Origin: Flavobacteriales bacterium
GTDB taxonomy: Bacteria > Bacteroidota > Bacteroidia > Flavobacteriales_D > Crocinitomicaceae
DNA: 64,000 bases
Reading direction: 5' to 3'
Assembly: GCA_947447525.1 (NCBI GenBank)
Contig: CANFJL010000010.1
Coordinates: forward strand, 1 to 64,000
The notes under the pieces were generated by a model. That model did no database searches and was not told the DNA's origin. It worked only from the letters and a program-made list of their open reading frames with translations. Shown here one piece after another: positions 1 to 7,280 of the stretch (the first letter of the stretch is position 1; every line of letters starts with the position of its first letter). A program made the translations under genes and the position numbers.

Positions 1-83
1 CCCAGATGACTTCGGTTGTTTGGGGTTTTTCGTTTATAATAAATTAGGAGAAAGAAATCGTGTGGGTTCAACCCCGAATAGTC
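1..83. repeat. Dispersed repeat, family 1, copy A (cut by window edge)
   Basis: This 83-bp copy matches positions 180-261 with only a handful of differences. It starts at the left edge, so its true 5' end lies outside the window. It contains a CCCA...TGGGG hairpin followed by TTTTT near positions 1-30, a conserved central stretch ending in GTGTGGGTTCAAC, and the left arm of a perfect hairpin (CCCCGA 72-77, loop ATAG, TCGGGG 82-87). No gene is supported here; an open reading frame running through copies A and B is a by-product of the repeat. Confidence 0.85.
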
Positions 84-100
84 GGGGCCGCCTCGAGTAC

Positions 101-130
101 AAAAACCCTGACGTAATGTTGGGGTTTTTT
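101..130 (+). terminator. Terminator-like hairpin between repeat copies
   Basis: AAAAACCC (101-108) can pair with GGGTTTTT (from 122), leaving a loop of about 13 bases and a T-run on the plus strand and an A-run before the stem. The stem is A/T-rich at its base, so the signal is moderate and could work in either direction. It lies between repeat copies A and B rather than directly after a gene in this window. Confidence 0.45.
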
Positions 131-150
131 GTTATTGAAACTTGTGTTAG

Positions 151-261
151 GGCTTCCACCTTACGCAAGCAAGTTAGACCCCAGATGACCTCGGTTGTTT
201 GGGGTTTTTCGTTTATATCAATTAGGAGAAAGAAAGCGTGTGGGTTCAACCCCGAATAGTC
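151..261. repeat. Dispersed repeat, family 1, copy B (most complete)
   Basis: This copy joins the conserved block GGCTTCCACCTTACGCAAGC (151-170), then AAGTTAGAC, to the segment shared with copy A (180-261). A CCCCA...TGGGG hairpin with a T-run lies at 179-209. Identity with copy A stops at GTC (261), just before the right arm of copy A's CCCCGA/TCGGGG hairpin would begin. Read on the minus strand the repeat lies directly downstream of the toxin-like gene at 330-671. Bases 262-329 hold nothing I can identify. GTTAGAC and GTTCAAC fit the loose 7-base core consensus of integron attC sites; that is only suggestive. Confidence 0.85.
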
Positions 262-329
262 AAATATTAAACGAACTTTAATTTAATCATTGTTCGTTTA
301 CGCTATTTCGTCTGTTTTACTGTAGTGTG

Positions 330-671
330 TTAGCTTACATTAATAATTTCTAGACAAGCGAGATCATTATCATTCTGAAAGTCTTGCATTGTGTCCGTGT
401 ACTTGCGAAGTATTTCCTCCACATTTTTTGTGGTCTGATTGTGCGTTCTAATCCAAATTATTTTGGGCGGGTGTCCCCAAACTAGAGAGAAATCATAGAA
501 GTCACCATCAAAAGTTACAATTATATAACCGCTTTCTTTTGCATATTCCCAAATCTGTTTGTCTGAAATGTTTTCGAGTCCTAAATCTCTCACCTGTTTA
601 GCCTCAGGTAAAATGTCTTGAATATGATTTAAAATGCGGTGTGAAATGTTTTGATCGAACAGCAGTTTCAT
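330..671 (-). CDS. DUF5615 PIN-like protein, probable toxin of a toxin-antitoxin pair
   Basis: A 113-residue protein starting at the ATG at 671. A longer frame upstream to 719 overlaps the preceding gene and is less likely. The N-terminus MKLLFDQNIS and the later VTFDGDF segment are typical of the DUF5615 (Mut7-C/PIN-like) family, whose acidic residues line a nuclease-like pocket. Members are usually encoded after a DUF433 protein and act as VapC-like RNase toxins; here the DUF433 gene lies immediately upstream with an ATGA overlap. Translational coupling of the pair is therefore likely. A family 1 repeat follows the gene. Nuclease activity is inferred from the family and has not been shown for this protein. 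Confidence 0.8.
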   Translation of the reverse strand: MKLLFDQNISHRILNHIQDILPEAKQVRDLGLENISDKQIWEYAKESGYIIVTFDGDFYDFSLVWGHPPKIIWIRTHNQTTKNVEEILRKYTDTMQDFQNDNDLACLEIINVS

Positions 672-889
672 GATGCTATTCCTAAATGACCTTCTCTGGA
701 TGCAGCAAAAAACAAGCATGCATTGATTTGCTCATTGCCTAATTCTGGATAATCTAAAATAATTTCTTCTTTGGACATTCCATTTGCTAGCCAATTCAAA
801 ACATCAGCTACCGAAATACGTGTTCCTATAATAATGGGCTTGCCAAAGCGCTTTTCTGAATTGATCTCTATATATTGCTTAATATTCAT
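668..889 (-). CDS. DUF433 antitoxin-like protein
   Basis: A 73-residue protein starting at the ATG at 889, chosen because MNIKQYIEIN begins the family's usual N-terminal segment; an in-frame extension to 925 adds only non-conserved residues. The core GKPIIIGTRISVADVLNWL is the hallmark of DUF433, a small winged-helix-like DNA-binding family. These proteins commonly act as antitoxins (VapB45-like) for DUF5615/PIN toxins. The stop codon overlaps the start of the DUF5615 gene by four bases. Autoregulation through binding to its own promoter is expected from the family, but no operator is obvious in the sequence upstream. The pair sits in an island of unrelated small genes, consistent with horizontal transfer. 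Confidence 0.82.
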   Translation of the reverse strand: MNIKQYIEINSEKRFGKPIIIGTRISVADVLNWLANGMSKEEIILDYPELGNEQINACLFFAASREGHLGIAS

Positions 890-940
890 AATAACAAATT
901 TCGCAATTAATTGTGAGTTAAACAAGTGTGGGTTTTGACT

Positions 941-972
941 TTACGCAAGCAAGTTAGATCCCAGATGACCTC
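941..972. repeat. Dispersed repeat, family 1, copy C (short)
   Basis: TTACGCAAGCAAGTTAGA plus CCCAGATGACCTC repeats positions 161-192 with one base changed (GTTAGAT instead of GTTAGAC). The copy then diverges, so the TGGGGTTTTT arm of the hairpin is missing. It lies just downstream of the minus-strand gene at 988-1296, the same relative position as copies B and D. Confidence 0.8.
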
Positions 973-987
973 AAGGCTACTTATGTT

Positions 988-1296
988 TTACTGAGGCATC
1001 TTGTCAACAAAAGCTGAGCTAAGCATTAAGCTGCAGGTAAGAATGCCAATGAAAAAAATTAATAGCGTCAATCTATTACTACTGATTATTTTTCCTGCTC
1101 TGAAAAGCAAATATCCTATTATTAAATTGAGCAATGCCCATAAAACATTTATGGTTGGTGATGACAAGCCTTTGCCTGGCGGATTAGCAAAAGGCGTAGG
1201 AAAACTATCTCCTGAAATTCCATGAATAAAATGCGGAACGACATTTGCCAAAAAAAATCCAGCAAAGAAACAAGCTATGTAATTATACCATTTCAT
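988..1296 (-). CDS. Small membrane protein with three predicted helices, unknown function
   Basis: A 102-residue protein starting MKWYNYIACFFAGFFLANVV. Hydrophobic segments lie at about 5-24, 48-68 and 76-97, so three membrane spans are likely. The loop between the first two carries the sequence PFANPPGKGLSSP, which I recognise as the conserved signature of a small uncharacterised membrane protein family found in many bacteria; no function is known to me. The gene is preceded by a 150-bp repeated module (1306-1455) that also precedes the unrelated membrane gene at 2419-2853, and is followed by repeat copy C. This suggests it moves or is expressed as a cassette-like unit (inference). Confidence 0.75.
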   Translation of the reverse strand: MKWYNYIACFFAGFFLANVVPHFIHGISGDSFPTPFANPPGKGLSSPTINVLWALLNLIIGYLLFRAGKIISSNRLTLLIFFIGILTCSLMLSSAFVDKMPQ

Positions 1297-1305
1297 TTTA
1301 ATTGG

Positions 1306-1455
1306 TCAGTGATTATGGTGCTGACTCCGCACTTTTTTTTGTTTACCAATTCTTTACGATTTGCAACTATTCCCTTAGTCCAACTCTTGAAAAAATTGTT
1401 ACTTCGAAAGTAGAACTTTTTCTTTTGATTGGAGCGTTTCTACGAAGGAAGATTT
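1306..1455. repeat. Dispersed repeat, family 2, copy 1 (module upstream of the 988-1296 gene)
   Basis: About 150 bp shared with 2888-3035, starting TCAGTGATTATGGTGCT and ending GGAAGATTT. An imperfect inverted repeat lies inside: AGTCCAACT (1377-1385) against AGTAGAACT (1408-1416). It sits immediately 5' of a minus-strand gene, so it probably carries that gene's promoter or is the boundary of a mobile unit. The whole gap 1297-1596 consists of this module, repeat copy D (1458-1526) and about 70 bases in which I see nothing. Confidence 0.85.
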
Positions 1456-1457
1456 GA

Positions 1458-1526
1458 GGGCTTCCACCTTACGCAAGCAAGTTAGATTCCAGATGACTTT
1501 GGTTGTTTGGGGTTTTTCGTTTATGT
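1458..1526. repeat. Dispersed repeat, family 1, copy D
   Basis: Matches copy B from GGGCTTCCACCTTACGCAAG through the hairpin and GGGGTTTTTCGTTTAT, with single-base changes (GTTAGAT, GACTTTGG). It lies directly downstream of the minus-strand gene at 1597-2367 and directly upstream of the family 2 module. The hairpin arm reads TTCCA...TGGGG here, so its base pairing is weaker than in copy B. Confidence 0.85.
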
Positions 1527-1596
1527 CACAGCACTAATTCTTGATTCCCGGAATTGATATTTCGAAGCGTAATCCTGTGGAGGAGGATAGTGGCTG

Positions 1597-2367
1597 TTAG
1601 TTGAATTTTTTACGATCTCTTGATTCGACTTCTAACATTTTTTGTCCATCAATTTTATCATAGATGGTAACATTCGAAAAAACACCCTTCTTAATTTTTT
1701 TCTTAAGACACTTATCTATATTTATCGTTTTATAATTTTCAAATGATATAAATGTCAATTCTTTGTAGCTGCAGATATTAGTAGGCCAATTCTTGAAGGA
1801 ACAGTAAAAGGAAAACTGAAAAATATTTGGCATTTGCTCGATTGGAAAATAATCCAATTTTGGAGCTTTCAATTCAATTAAACCCAAATTAGGAAAGTAC
1901 TTTTCGGATTTCCAATCGATTAATTCAGGTGCGTCAATGTCTAAAATATCCAATTTATTTAATGATGCGTTTTCCATTGAAAGCGTCGTTAAATTTTTAG
2001 ATCGTATGGTCAAGTGTTCAAGAGTTGAGAAGGCCGGTAGGATAAGCTTTGATCCATTATATTCTTCAATAAATAAATGCGTTAAACTATCCATTTTCAA
2101 TCCAGAAATCAACTGAATAAAGTCTTGAGATGGACCAATTAACTTTATTTCTTTAAGTTGCGGGTTGTTAATAATTGATTGTTTTGCATTTCCTTCTGAC
2201 AGATTATTAAATACAATAATAATAGCTTTTAAGCTGTCAACTTTAAGGACTATTTCATTTTCATTAATGACTTTAAAATATAGATCATCGTTATATGGCT
2301 TAAGTTCTTGACATAATGCATTCAATGAAAAAAATGCAATGGATATTAAATAGAGTAATGACTTCAT
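1597..2367 (-). CDS. Secreted leucine-rich-repeat-like protein, unknown function
   Basis: A 256-residue protein. Residues 1-20 form a signal peptide (MKSLLYLISIAFFSLNALCQ), so it is exported. Residues about 85-200 show recurring leucine-rich strands such as LTHLFIEEY, LEHLTIRSKNLTTL, LDILDID and LGLIELKAPKL at roughly 20-24 residue spacing, which resembles an irregular leucine-rich-repeat solenoid used for protein binding. The C-terminus is basic (KKKIKKG, RDRKKF). There is no lipobox and no T9SS sorting domain. It is flanked by family 1 copy D at its 3' end. Fold assignment is tentative, and no specific partner or pathway is indicated. Confidence 0.65.
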   Translation of the reverse strand: MKSLLYLISIAFFSLNALCQELKPYNDDLYFKVINENEIVLKVDSLKAIIIVFNNLSEGNAKQSIINNPQLKEIKLIGPSQDFIQLISGLKMDSLTHLFIEEYNGSKLILPAFSTLEHLTIRSKNLTTLSMENASLNKLDILDIDAPELIDWKSEKYFPNLGLIELKAPKLDYFPIEQMPNIFQFSFYCSFKNWPTNICSYKELTFISFENYKTINIDKCLKKKIKKGVFSNVTIYDKIDGQKMLEVESRDRKKFN

Positions 2368-2418
2368 TGTTAAAGATGATTTGTTTGTCCAAATATGATT
2401 AAAATGCAGACAATTTTG

Positions 2419-2853
2419 TTATTTGTTATTGTTGTAATGCTTCATTTTGTGTTTCCGTCCGATTAGATAGGTCACACCGTAAATAATTATTAAATAAGGT
2501 GAATAAAATACAAATGTGATTATGGCTTTTAATGGCCATCCTATTCCCATAATGCTTATCTCAAGGCTTTTTACTTTGTCCAGATGCTCTGGTAAAACTC
2601 TTCCATAAAATTCAGTTTCATTCATTCCGTCGATGTCATAACCATAATGTTTAAGTAAAAGCAAGTCTGAAGTGTGGGTCCACCAAGCAAAAATAAGGGT
2701 AATCAATGCTGTCAGAATTACTCCAATTGTCAAGTACGCAACGAACTTATATTTAATGTTTGTTCGACGAATAAACCGAAGTAAAAGAGGTGGGCTTATC
2801 AAAAGTCCAACAAGTAGTAAAAAGGTTATTGCAGTTACTAAAAATTCCTCCAT
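2419..2853 (-). CDS. Membrane protein of unknown function
   Basis: A 144-residue protein with hydrophobic segments at about 4-27, 37-58 and 108-130, and a basic C-terminal tail (RKHKMKHYNNNK). The region between the second and third helices, residues 60-105, is hydrophilic and probably lies outside the membrane. I recognise no family. The upstream region is the second copy of the family 2 repeat module (2888-3035), the same arrangement as the gene at 988-1296, although the two proteins are not alike. Transcription could continue into the gene at 1597-2367, 51 bases downstream. Confidence 0.65.
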   Translation of the reverse strand: MEEFLVTAITFLLLVGLLISPPLLLRFIRRTNIKYKFVAYLTIGVILTALITLIFAWWTHTSDLLLLKHYGYDIDGMNETEFYGRVLPEHLDKVKSLEISIMGIGWPLKAIITFVFYSPYLIIIYGVTYLIGRKHKMKHYNNNK

Positions 2854-2887
2854 AGTTCATTTTCTATGTTTACTCTTTTTTACTTTA

Positions 2888-3035
2888 TCAGCGATTATGG
2901 TGCTCACACCGAACTTTTTTGTTTAGCTAATCTTGACGTTTTCAGGCTTTGCACTTAGTCCAACTTGTTGAAAAATTGTTGCTTCGAAGTTAGAACTTTT
3001 TCTTTTGATTGGAGAGTTTCTGCGCAGGAAGATTT
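2888..3035. repeat. Dispersed repeat, family 2, copy 2 (module upstream of the 2419-2853 gene)
   Basis: Aligns with 1306-1455 over its whole length, with scattered differences; the block AACTTTTTCTTTTGATTGGAG is nearly unchanged. Its inverted repeat is better formed than in copy 1: AGTCCAACTT (2957-2966) pairs with AAGTTAGAACT (2987-2997), leaving one base bulged. Bulged bases in imperfect hairpins are also a feature of integron attC sites, but the size and spacing here are not typical. Confidence 0.85.
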
Positions 3036-3071
3036 TGGGAAGAAGGCAAGTTGCTATTTGCAACAGTATAA

Positions 3072-3440
3072 TTAATAACCAGTATTCTCAAGTGTTTTAA
3101 TATGTGAAGCGTCACATGCTAGTTTAACATGATACCCTCCTTCAACATAATGCTCAGATTTAAGCGTATCAAAATTTGTATAGACAAGTAGTGTGAAGGT
3201 TCTTTCTCCTTTTACATTAAATCCATAATCAATGGTCTTGTACTTTGCTAGCGCATGCTCTGTAACTGAATGTTTATGACCATTAGATGTGAATTCAATT
3301 TTCTTAATTCCTTTTGAGTCAAGAATATATAAGGATACTGTTACCTCTTTTCCTTTTCCAATACTTAAGGTGGAGCGGTTATCATCACTATTACATGATA
3401 ATAAATAACAACACAATAATATTACTAGTAAACCTCTCAT
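3072..3440 (-). CDS. Small predicted lipoprotein, unknown function
   Basis: I place the start at the ATG at 3440, giving 122 residues beginning MRGLLVILLCCYLLSCNSDD. That start produces a clean lipoprotein signal with a lipobox LLSC and the lipidated cysteine at position 16. An in-frame extension to 3560 reads through spacer sequence and lacks a plausible N-terminus. The mature part (about 106 residues) has alternating beta-type sequence with no motif I recognise and ends CDASHIKTLENTGY. It should be anchored in the inner or outer membrane facing the periplasm. It belongs to the accessory island; neighbours give no clue to function. Confidence 0.65.
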   Translation of the reverse strand: MRGLLVILLCCYLLSCNSDDNRSTLSIGKGKEVTVSLYILDSKGIKKIEFTSNGHKHSVTEHALAKYKTIDYGFNVKGERTFTLLVYTNFDTLKSEHYVEGGYHVKLACDASHIKTLENTGY

Positions 3441-3558
3441 TTTGGTGCTCTTGTAATTGTAACTAACAGTATTCGGCTGCGCTATGGGTGGGATTTTCAT
3501 CGCCAAACTTATTAAAAGTACTAAATTTCTGGTAAAAACATAACTGTCTTTATAACAC

Positions 3559-3577
3559 AAAAACCCGCCTTTTGGGT
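3559..3577 (-). terminator. Possible terminator after the 3603-4586 gene
   Basis: On the minus strand ACCC, a seven-base loop and GGGTTTTTG form a short G/C stem followed by a T-run, 26 bases downstream of the stop at 3603. The stem is only four base pairs, so this is weak. The rest of the 3441-3602 spacer has no gene. Confidence 0.35.
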
Positions 3578-3602
3578 AAGTTATATTATGGCTGCCCTTT
3601 TC

Positions 3603-4586
3603 TTATTCTAAAATTATTTCAGAATTAGCAGTATGATTTTTTCTTCTTTCTCTATATAGTAACATATTTCTATTTTGTTGCTCATAACTATTTAGACCTA
3701 TATAATTTCTTCTTTTTTCAATATTTAAATCATTTGAATTATCAGGGTCTTTATGCCATACATTATAGTATTCGAATTCACCATATTTTTTCTTACCCCA
3801 TCTTGCCATAAAATCATTGAACGCCCCAAATTGATAAGGTGGCAAATAACCTAGTTTTATATTTTTAATCAATTTGTTATTTATATCGGCTCTCGGAGTG
3901 CTGTAATAATGAATTAGCATTATATATGTTTTATTCTCCATGAGGGATGGACCCCAAAAATTAAAACTTTTAATGTGTTGAGAGGAATCTTCAAGATCTC
4001 TCGTGAGTCCAATAAGTCTTTCGTCAGGATAACCATACTTATCAATAATTTCATTTAAGATAGTAAACTGTTTTTTGTTGTTTTGCAACCACCTTATTCC
4101 GTGATATGTGTTTCGAAAAAGTATAAATCCATCATTCACTTTTGTTGTGAATTGTTGGTCAATTTCATATAAACTATCAATTATATTTCTTACTTTAAGG
4201 TTTACGGAATTATTGTAGATATTTCTCAGGCTATCATATCGATCAATAGTAGTTTGAGTCGTGGTATATTTTAAAATATGTTTTGTAAGTTCATTGGTTC
4301 TTATCATCCAAATTGGCACTCCCTGAATAAATGATTTTTCTAACCATTTATCTGCATTTAGAGAGTCTTGCGAAACGCTACAAATTTGTAATGCTTTAAA
4401 ACAGTGGCGGGAATAAATAAAATCAAAATTTTCATAAAGGCTATCGAGTCGTTTAATAGCTGAAAAGTATTCTTTATTTAAAACATCTTCGTCAATTCTA
4501 TTTATAATTCTTTGATATTCTATGTAATCTTGAGCAAATAAATTAGAGACAATAAATATTGAATATATAATTAGTCGAAGTTTCAT
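3603..4586 (-). CDS. Secreted protein of unknown function (327 residues)
   Basis: A signal peptide is clear (residues 1-18, ending NLFAQ). The mature protein is largely helical and rich in Asn, Tyr, Lys and Ile. Residues 30-130 look like helical-repeat or TPR-like sequence (RLDSLYENFDFIYSRHCFKAL). A central block around residues 135-210, including IIDSLYEIDQQF and IIDKYGYPDERL, faintly resembles the DUF6624 type of uncharacterised Bacteroidota proteins; I cannot confirm this. There is no lipobox and no T9SS sorting domain, so a periplasmic location is likely. It lies 22 bases downstream of the gene at 4608-5162, and the two may be co-transcribed. Confidence 0.6.
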   Translation of the reverse strand: MKLRLIIYSIFIVSNLFAQDYIEYQRIINRIDEDVLNKEYFSAIKRLDSLYENFDFIYSRHCFKALQICSVSQDSLNADKWLEKSFIQGVPIWMIRTNELTKHILKYTTTQTTIDRYDSLRNIYNNSVNLKVRNIIDSLYEIDQQFTTKVNDGFILFRNTYHGIRWLQNNKKQFTILNEIIDKYGYPDERLIGLTRDLEDSSQHIKSFNFWGPSLMENKTYIMLIHYYSTPRADINNKLIKNIKLGYLPPYQFGAFNDFMARWGKKKYGEFEYYNVWHKDPDNSNDLNIEKRRNYIGLNSYEQQNRNMLLYRERRKNHTANSEIILE

Positions 4587-4607
4587 TTGATTCTGATTCT
4601 GTAACTT

Positions 4608-5162
4608 TTAATGCCAATATTTCTTTCCTATTCCTGAAAGTTTATTTATGTCTTGTTCACTCATGTCGGTCAAGCCAATTTTTCTTATTGAAATTTTCCC
4701 AATATGTTTTGTGGTTTCCATTATTTCTTTAGCATGGTTATAATCTCTTAAAATCACTTCCCACTTATTTGTAATAGTATTTATACTTGTTGTAATATTT
4801 CCAGAAATCCATTTATTGAAATCGTCATATCCAATTAGTTCTATTTTATTAGTTAATTTATTATTTCTGAATTTATACGTCCAACTATAAGCACCACTTC
4901 CACTATTATATCCAGAAATTGTTAAAATATTATTTGTAAAACTTAAATCAGATAATAATTCAAACCCTAATAATTCATAAGAAATTGTATAGTTTTTATT
5001 GTCAATGTTCAGTTTAAGTTCAGTCGAACTTGGTTTTATTACATCGATTTGTCCATTCGCATTTATGTCAATTTTTAATGTTTGAATATCTAATTCACTT
5101 TGTTGTGCTTGACTAATAAATATTTCCAAAAGGCAAATTAATACAAAAATTGCTTTTTTCAT
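4608..5162 (-). CDS. Secreted protein of unknown function (184 residues)
   Basis: Residues 1-20 form a signal peptide (MKKAIFVLICLLEIFISQAQ). The mature sequence is beta-rich with a segment DINANGQIDVIKP that resembles a calcium-binding-type DxNxNGxID loop, followed by repeated short strands and a Ser/Gly/Tyr-rich stretch (SGYNSGSGAYSWTY). The C-terminal 30 residues look helical. I do not recognise the family. It is the last gene of the accessory island before the conserved kup gene and probably shares a transcript with the gene at 3603-4586. Its base composition is visibly more AT-rich than that of kup, in keeping with acquired DNA. Confidence 0.6.
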   Translation of the reverse strand: MKKAIFVLICLLEIFISQAQQSELDIQTLKIDINANGQIDVIKPSSTELKLNIDNKNYTISYELLGFELLSDLSFTNNILTISGYNSGSGAYSWTYKFRNNKLTNKIELIGYDDFNKWISGNITTSINTITNKWEVILRDYNHAKEIMETTKHIGKISIRKIGLTDMSEQDINKLSGIGKKYWH

Positions 5163-5221
5163 TTTTACCTTTTTTAATGTTTTATTTGTTGAGTTTCGGA
5201 AGGTTTGTTTCGATTGTTTTA

Positions 5222-7222
5222 CTAAAAGTGCTTTTTACTGTGCCTTGATAAAGCAATTTTGGAATTTTGCTTTGAATAATCTTCCCAATCTTCTATTAAT
5301 TCTTGAGAATACTGTTTAGTGACGGAAATAGGAATATGTTCTACCAATACATTTGTTTTGTCTAAGCCGAAATCCTCCGCTGGCTTTAGACCTGTTGCTT
5401 TAATAAATCTGTAGGTTTTAACCGCTAATATTTGAAATGGCGTTAATAAATTATTCGTGGCTACTCTTGAATTTAATACGATAAATTTAAAGTCTGCTTC
5501 TGAAAACTCTCCCCTTACCGACTCGAAAACACTTTGTCCGGTCAATTCTCCTTTTTCAATCATTTTGCATTGAATTTGACGCATCAGGTATTCTGTTCTA
5601 AGTTCCTCCTTAAATCCAAGGTGTAAGCTTACATAATAGCAAGATTGATCTATTACTTCATGAACAGAATAATGCAAGCCCCACGGTTCATTGAGTATAT
5701 CAAAATGCAAGAACCAAATAACCCCCGCTTTACGAGGGCGTTTTCTAAATAAAGAATAAAAAATGGTCGCGTCTAATTTATTTGGATTATCACTTCTTGT
5801 TGGATAAACAAGATTAGTGGCTTCATAAGGAACCATTTTGTCTTTGTTTATAGCATTTATTAAAGGAACAATTTTAGACATAGGTACATACTCTGTTATG
5901 CGCTTTCGGAGTAATCTAGCCTTAAAATACATGAACAACAAGCCAAAGAAGGTAAAGGAAAGTATTAAAGTAAACCAACCTCCATGGGCGATTTTTCCGA
6001 TATTAGAAAAAAGAAAGATTCCTTCAATACCTAAGAAAAGGACAAACAGAAGGATATAGGCAATTTTTTGCTTTGGGTGTTTTAATATCATTAGAAAGCC
6101 TAGCAAAATGGAGGTCATTACCATGTTGATAGTGATCGCCAGTCCATAAGTGGCTTCCATATTGGAGGATTTCTTGAAAATTGCGATCACCAATAAACAC
6201 CCTGCCATTAAAAACCAATTGATAAAGGGAATATAGATTTGTCCTTGATGATCTGAAGGAAATTTCACCTTAAGATTGGTCCATAGGTTCAATTTAATGG
6301 CCTCATTCATCAAACTAAACACCCCTGTAATCAATGCTTGAGAAGCAATAATAGCGGCTGAGGTAGCAATGACAATAGCGAAGGGAACCAGTGAAGAAGG
6401 AACCATTGCATAAAATATTGTTTGTTTGGGTTGCAAAGCAAATCCATCGGTAAGACAAAGCGCGGCTTGTCCAAAATAATTCAATAATAACAAGACACTA
6501 ATAAAAGTCCAGCTTATTCTGATGTTTCGTTTTCCACAATGACCTAAATCAGAATAGAGTGCCTCCGCTCCAGTAGTACATAAAAATACAGCGCCAAGTA
6601 CCCAAAATCCTCCTTTAACATTTACGACGAGGTTGTAAGCATAATAAGGATTAAAAGCTTTTAATACTTCCGGGTTTTTCACAATATTAACGAGTCCCAA
6701 ATACCCTAAAAACAAAAACCAAACAATCATTACCGGACCGAAGGCCTTTCCAATTGCGGAGGTCCCAAATTGCTGGATCATAAAAAGGACAATAATAATT
6801 CCAACTACAAACGGCATTACCGGAAAATCGGGGAAAATAGTGGTTATTCCCTCAGCGGCTGAAGAAATTGAAATCGCAGGTGTAATAAAGCCATCGGCCA
6901 TTAGCGTTGCACAACCGATGAGCGCTGGAATGATAATCCATTTTACCCGTCTTTCCTTCAAAAGAGCAAAAAGAGCAAAAATACCTCCCTCACCATTATT
7001 GTCTGCATTAAGGGCAATATAGATGTATTTTATTGTAGCCAATAATAATAAGGTCCAGAAAACAGCGGATAGTCCTCCCATAATAAGTGGAGCAGAAAAA
7101 TTTGAACCGCCAGTAATGGTTTGAAAAACATATAAAGGAGAAGTACCTATATCACCGAAAACAATTCCAATTGCCACTAATAATGTTGCCGCACTAACCC
7201 TTTTTTTCGTTGAATGGTCCAT
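5222..7222 (-). CDS. kup: Kup-type low-affinity potassium transporter
   Basis: A 666-residue member of the KUP/HAK/KT family, which imports K+ across the cytoplasmic membrane with protons. The signature GIVFGDIGTSPLY lies at residues 19-31, as usual in the first membrane helix. About twelve hydrophobic segments extend to residue 440, followed by a hydrophilic cytoplasmic domain of about 220 residues ending HSKKHF. Length matches the family (roughly 620-670). The gene lies 58 bases downstream of the TMTC-like gene on the same strand and could be read from it or from its own promoter. It marks the boundary between conserved chromosome and the accessory island to the left. Confidence 0.95.
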   Translation of the reverse strand: MDHSTKKRVSAATLLVAIGIVFGDIGTSPLYVFQTITGGSNFSAPLIMGGLSAVFWTLLLLATIKYIYIALNADNNGEGGIFALFALLKERRVKWIIIPALIGCATLMADGFITPAISISSAAEGITTIFPDFPVMPFVVGIIIVLFMIQQFGTSAIGKAFGPVMIVWFLFLGYLGLVNIVKNPEVLKAFNPYYAYNLVVNVKGGFWVLGAVFLCTTGAEALYSDLGHCGKRNIRISWTFISVLLLLNYFGQAALCLTDGFALQPKQTIFYAMVPSSLVPFAIVIATSAAIIASQALITGVFSLMNEAIKLNLWTNLKVKFPSDHQGQIYIPFINWFLMAGCLLVIAIFKKSSNMEATYGLAITINMVMTSILLGFLMILKHPKQKIAYILLFVLFLGIEGIFLFSNIGKIAHGGWFTLILSFTFFGLLFMYFKARLLRKRITEYVPMSKIVPLINAINKDKMVPYEATNLVYPTRSDNPNKLDATIFYSLFRKRPRKAGVIWFLHFDILNEPWGLHYSVHEVIDQSCYYVSLHLGFKEELRTEYLMRQIQCKMIEKGELTGQSVFESVRGEFSEADFKFIVLNSRVATNNLLTPFQILAVKTYRFIKATGLKPAEDFGLDKTNVLVEHIPISVTKQYSQELIEDWEDYSKQNSKIALSRHSKKHF

Positions 7223-7280
7223 CGATTTTCTTTTTAAGTTTACAAATTTGCTTTAAAAAAAGAAAATAACTGTAATAAAA

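Noticed and set aside
61..87. 3' end of a tRNA gene (GTGGGTTCAACCCC looks like a T-arm)
   Set aside because: The 5-bp T-stem does not close (GTGGG against CCGAA) and no acceptor, D-arm or anticodon arm can be folded upstream.
20..259. Open reading frame of 79 codons on the plus strand (and one on the minus strand) across the left end
   Set aside because: It runs through repeat copies A and B and the hairpins between them; the protein has no recognisable features and the two halves simply reflect the duplicated DNA.
1..1530. CRISPR array
   Set aside because: The four copies are spaced by roughly 80 to 700 bases with genes in between, and copy length varies; there are no uniform spacers and no cas genes.
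3441..3560. 40-codon N-terminal extension of the lipoprotein gene
   Set aside because: It would bury the lipoprotein signal (lipobox LLSC at residue 16 from the internal ATG) in the middle of the protein and lies in spacer DNA.
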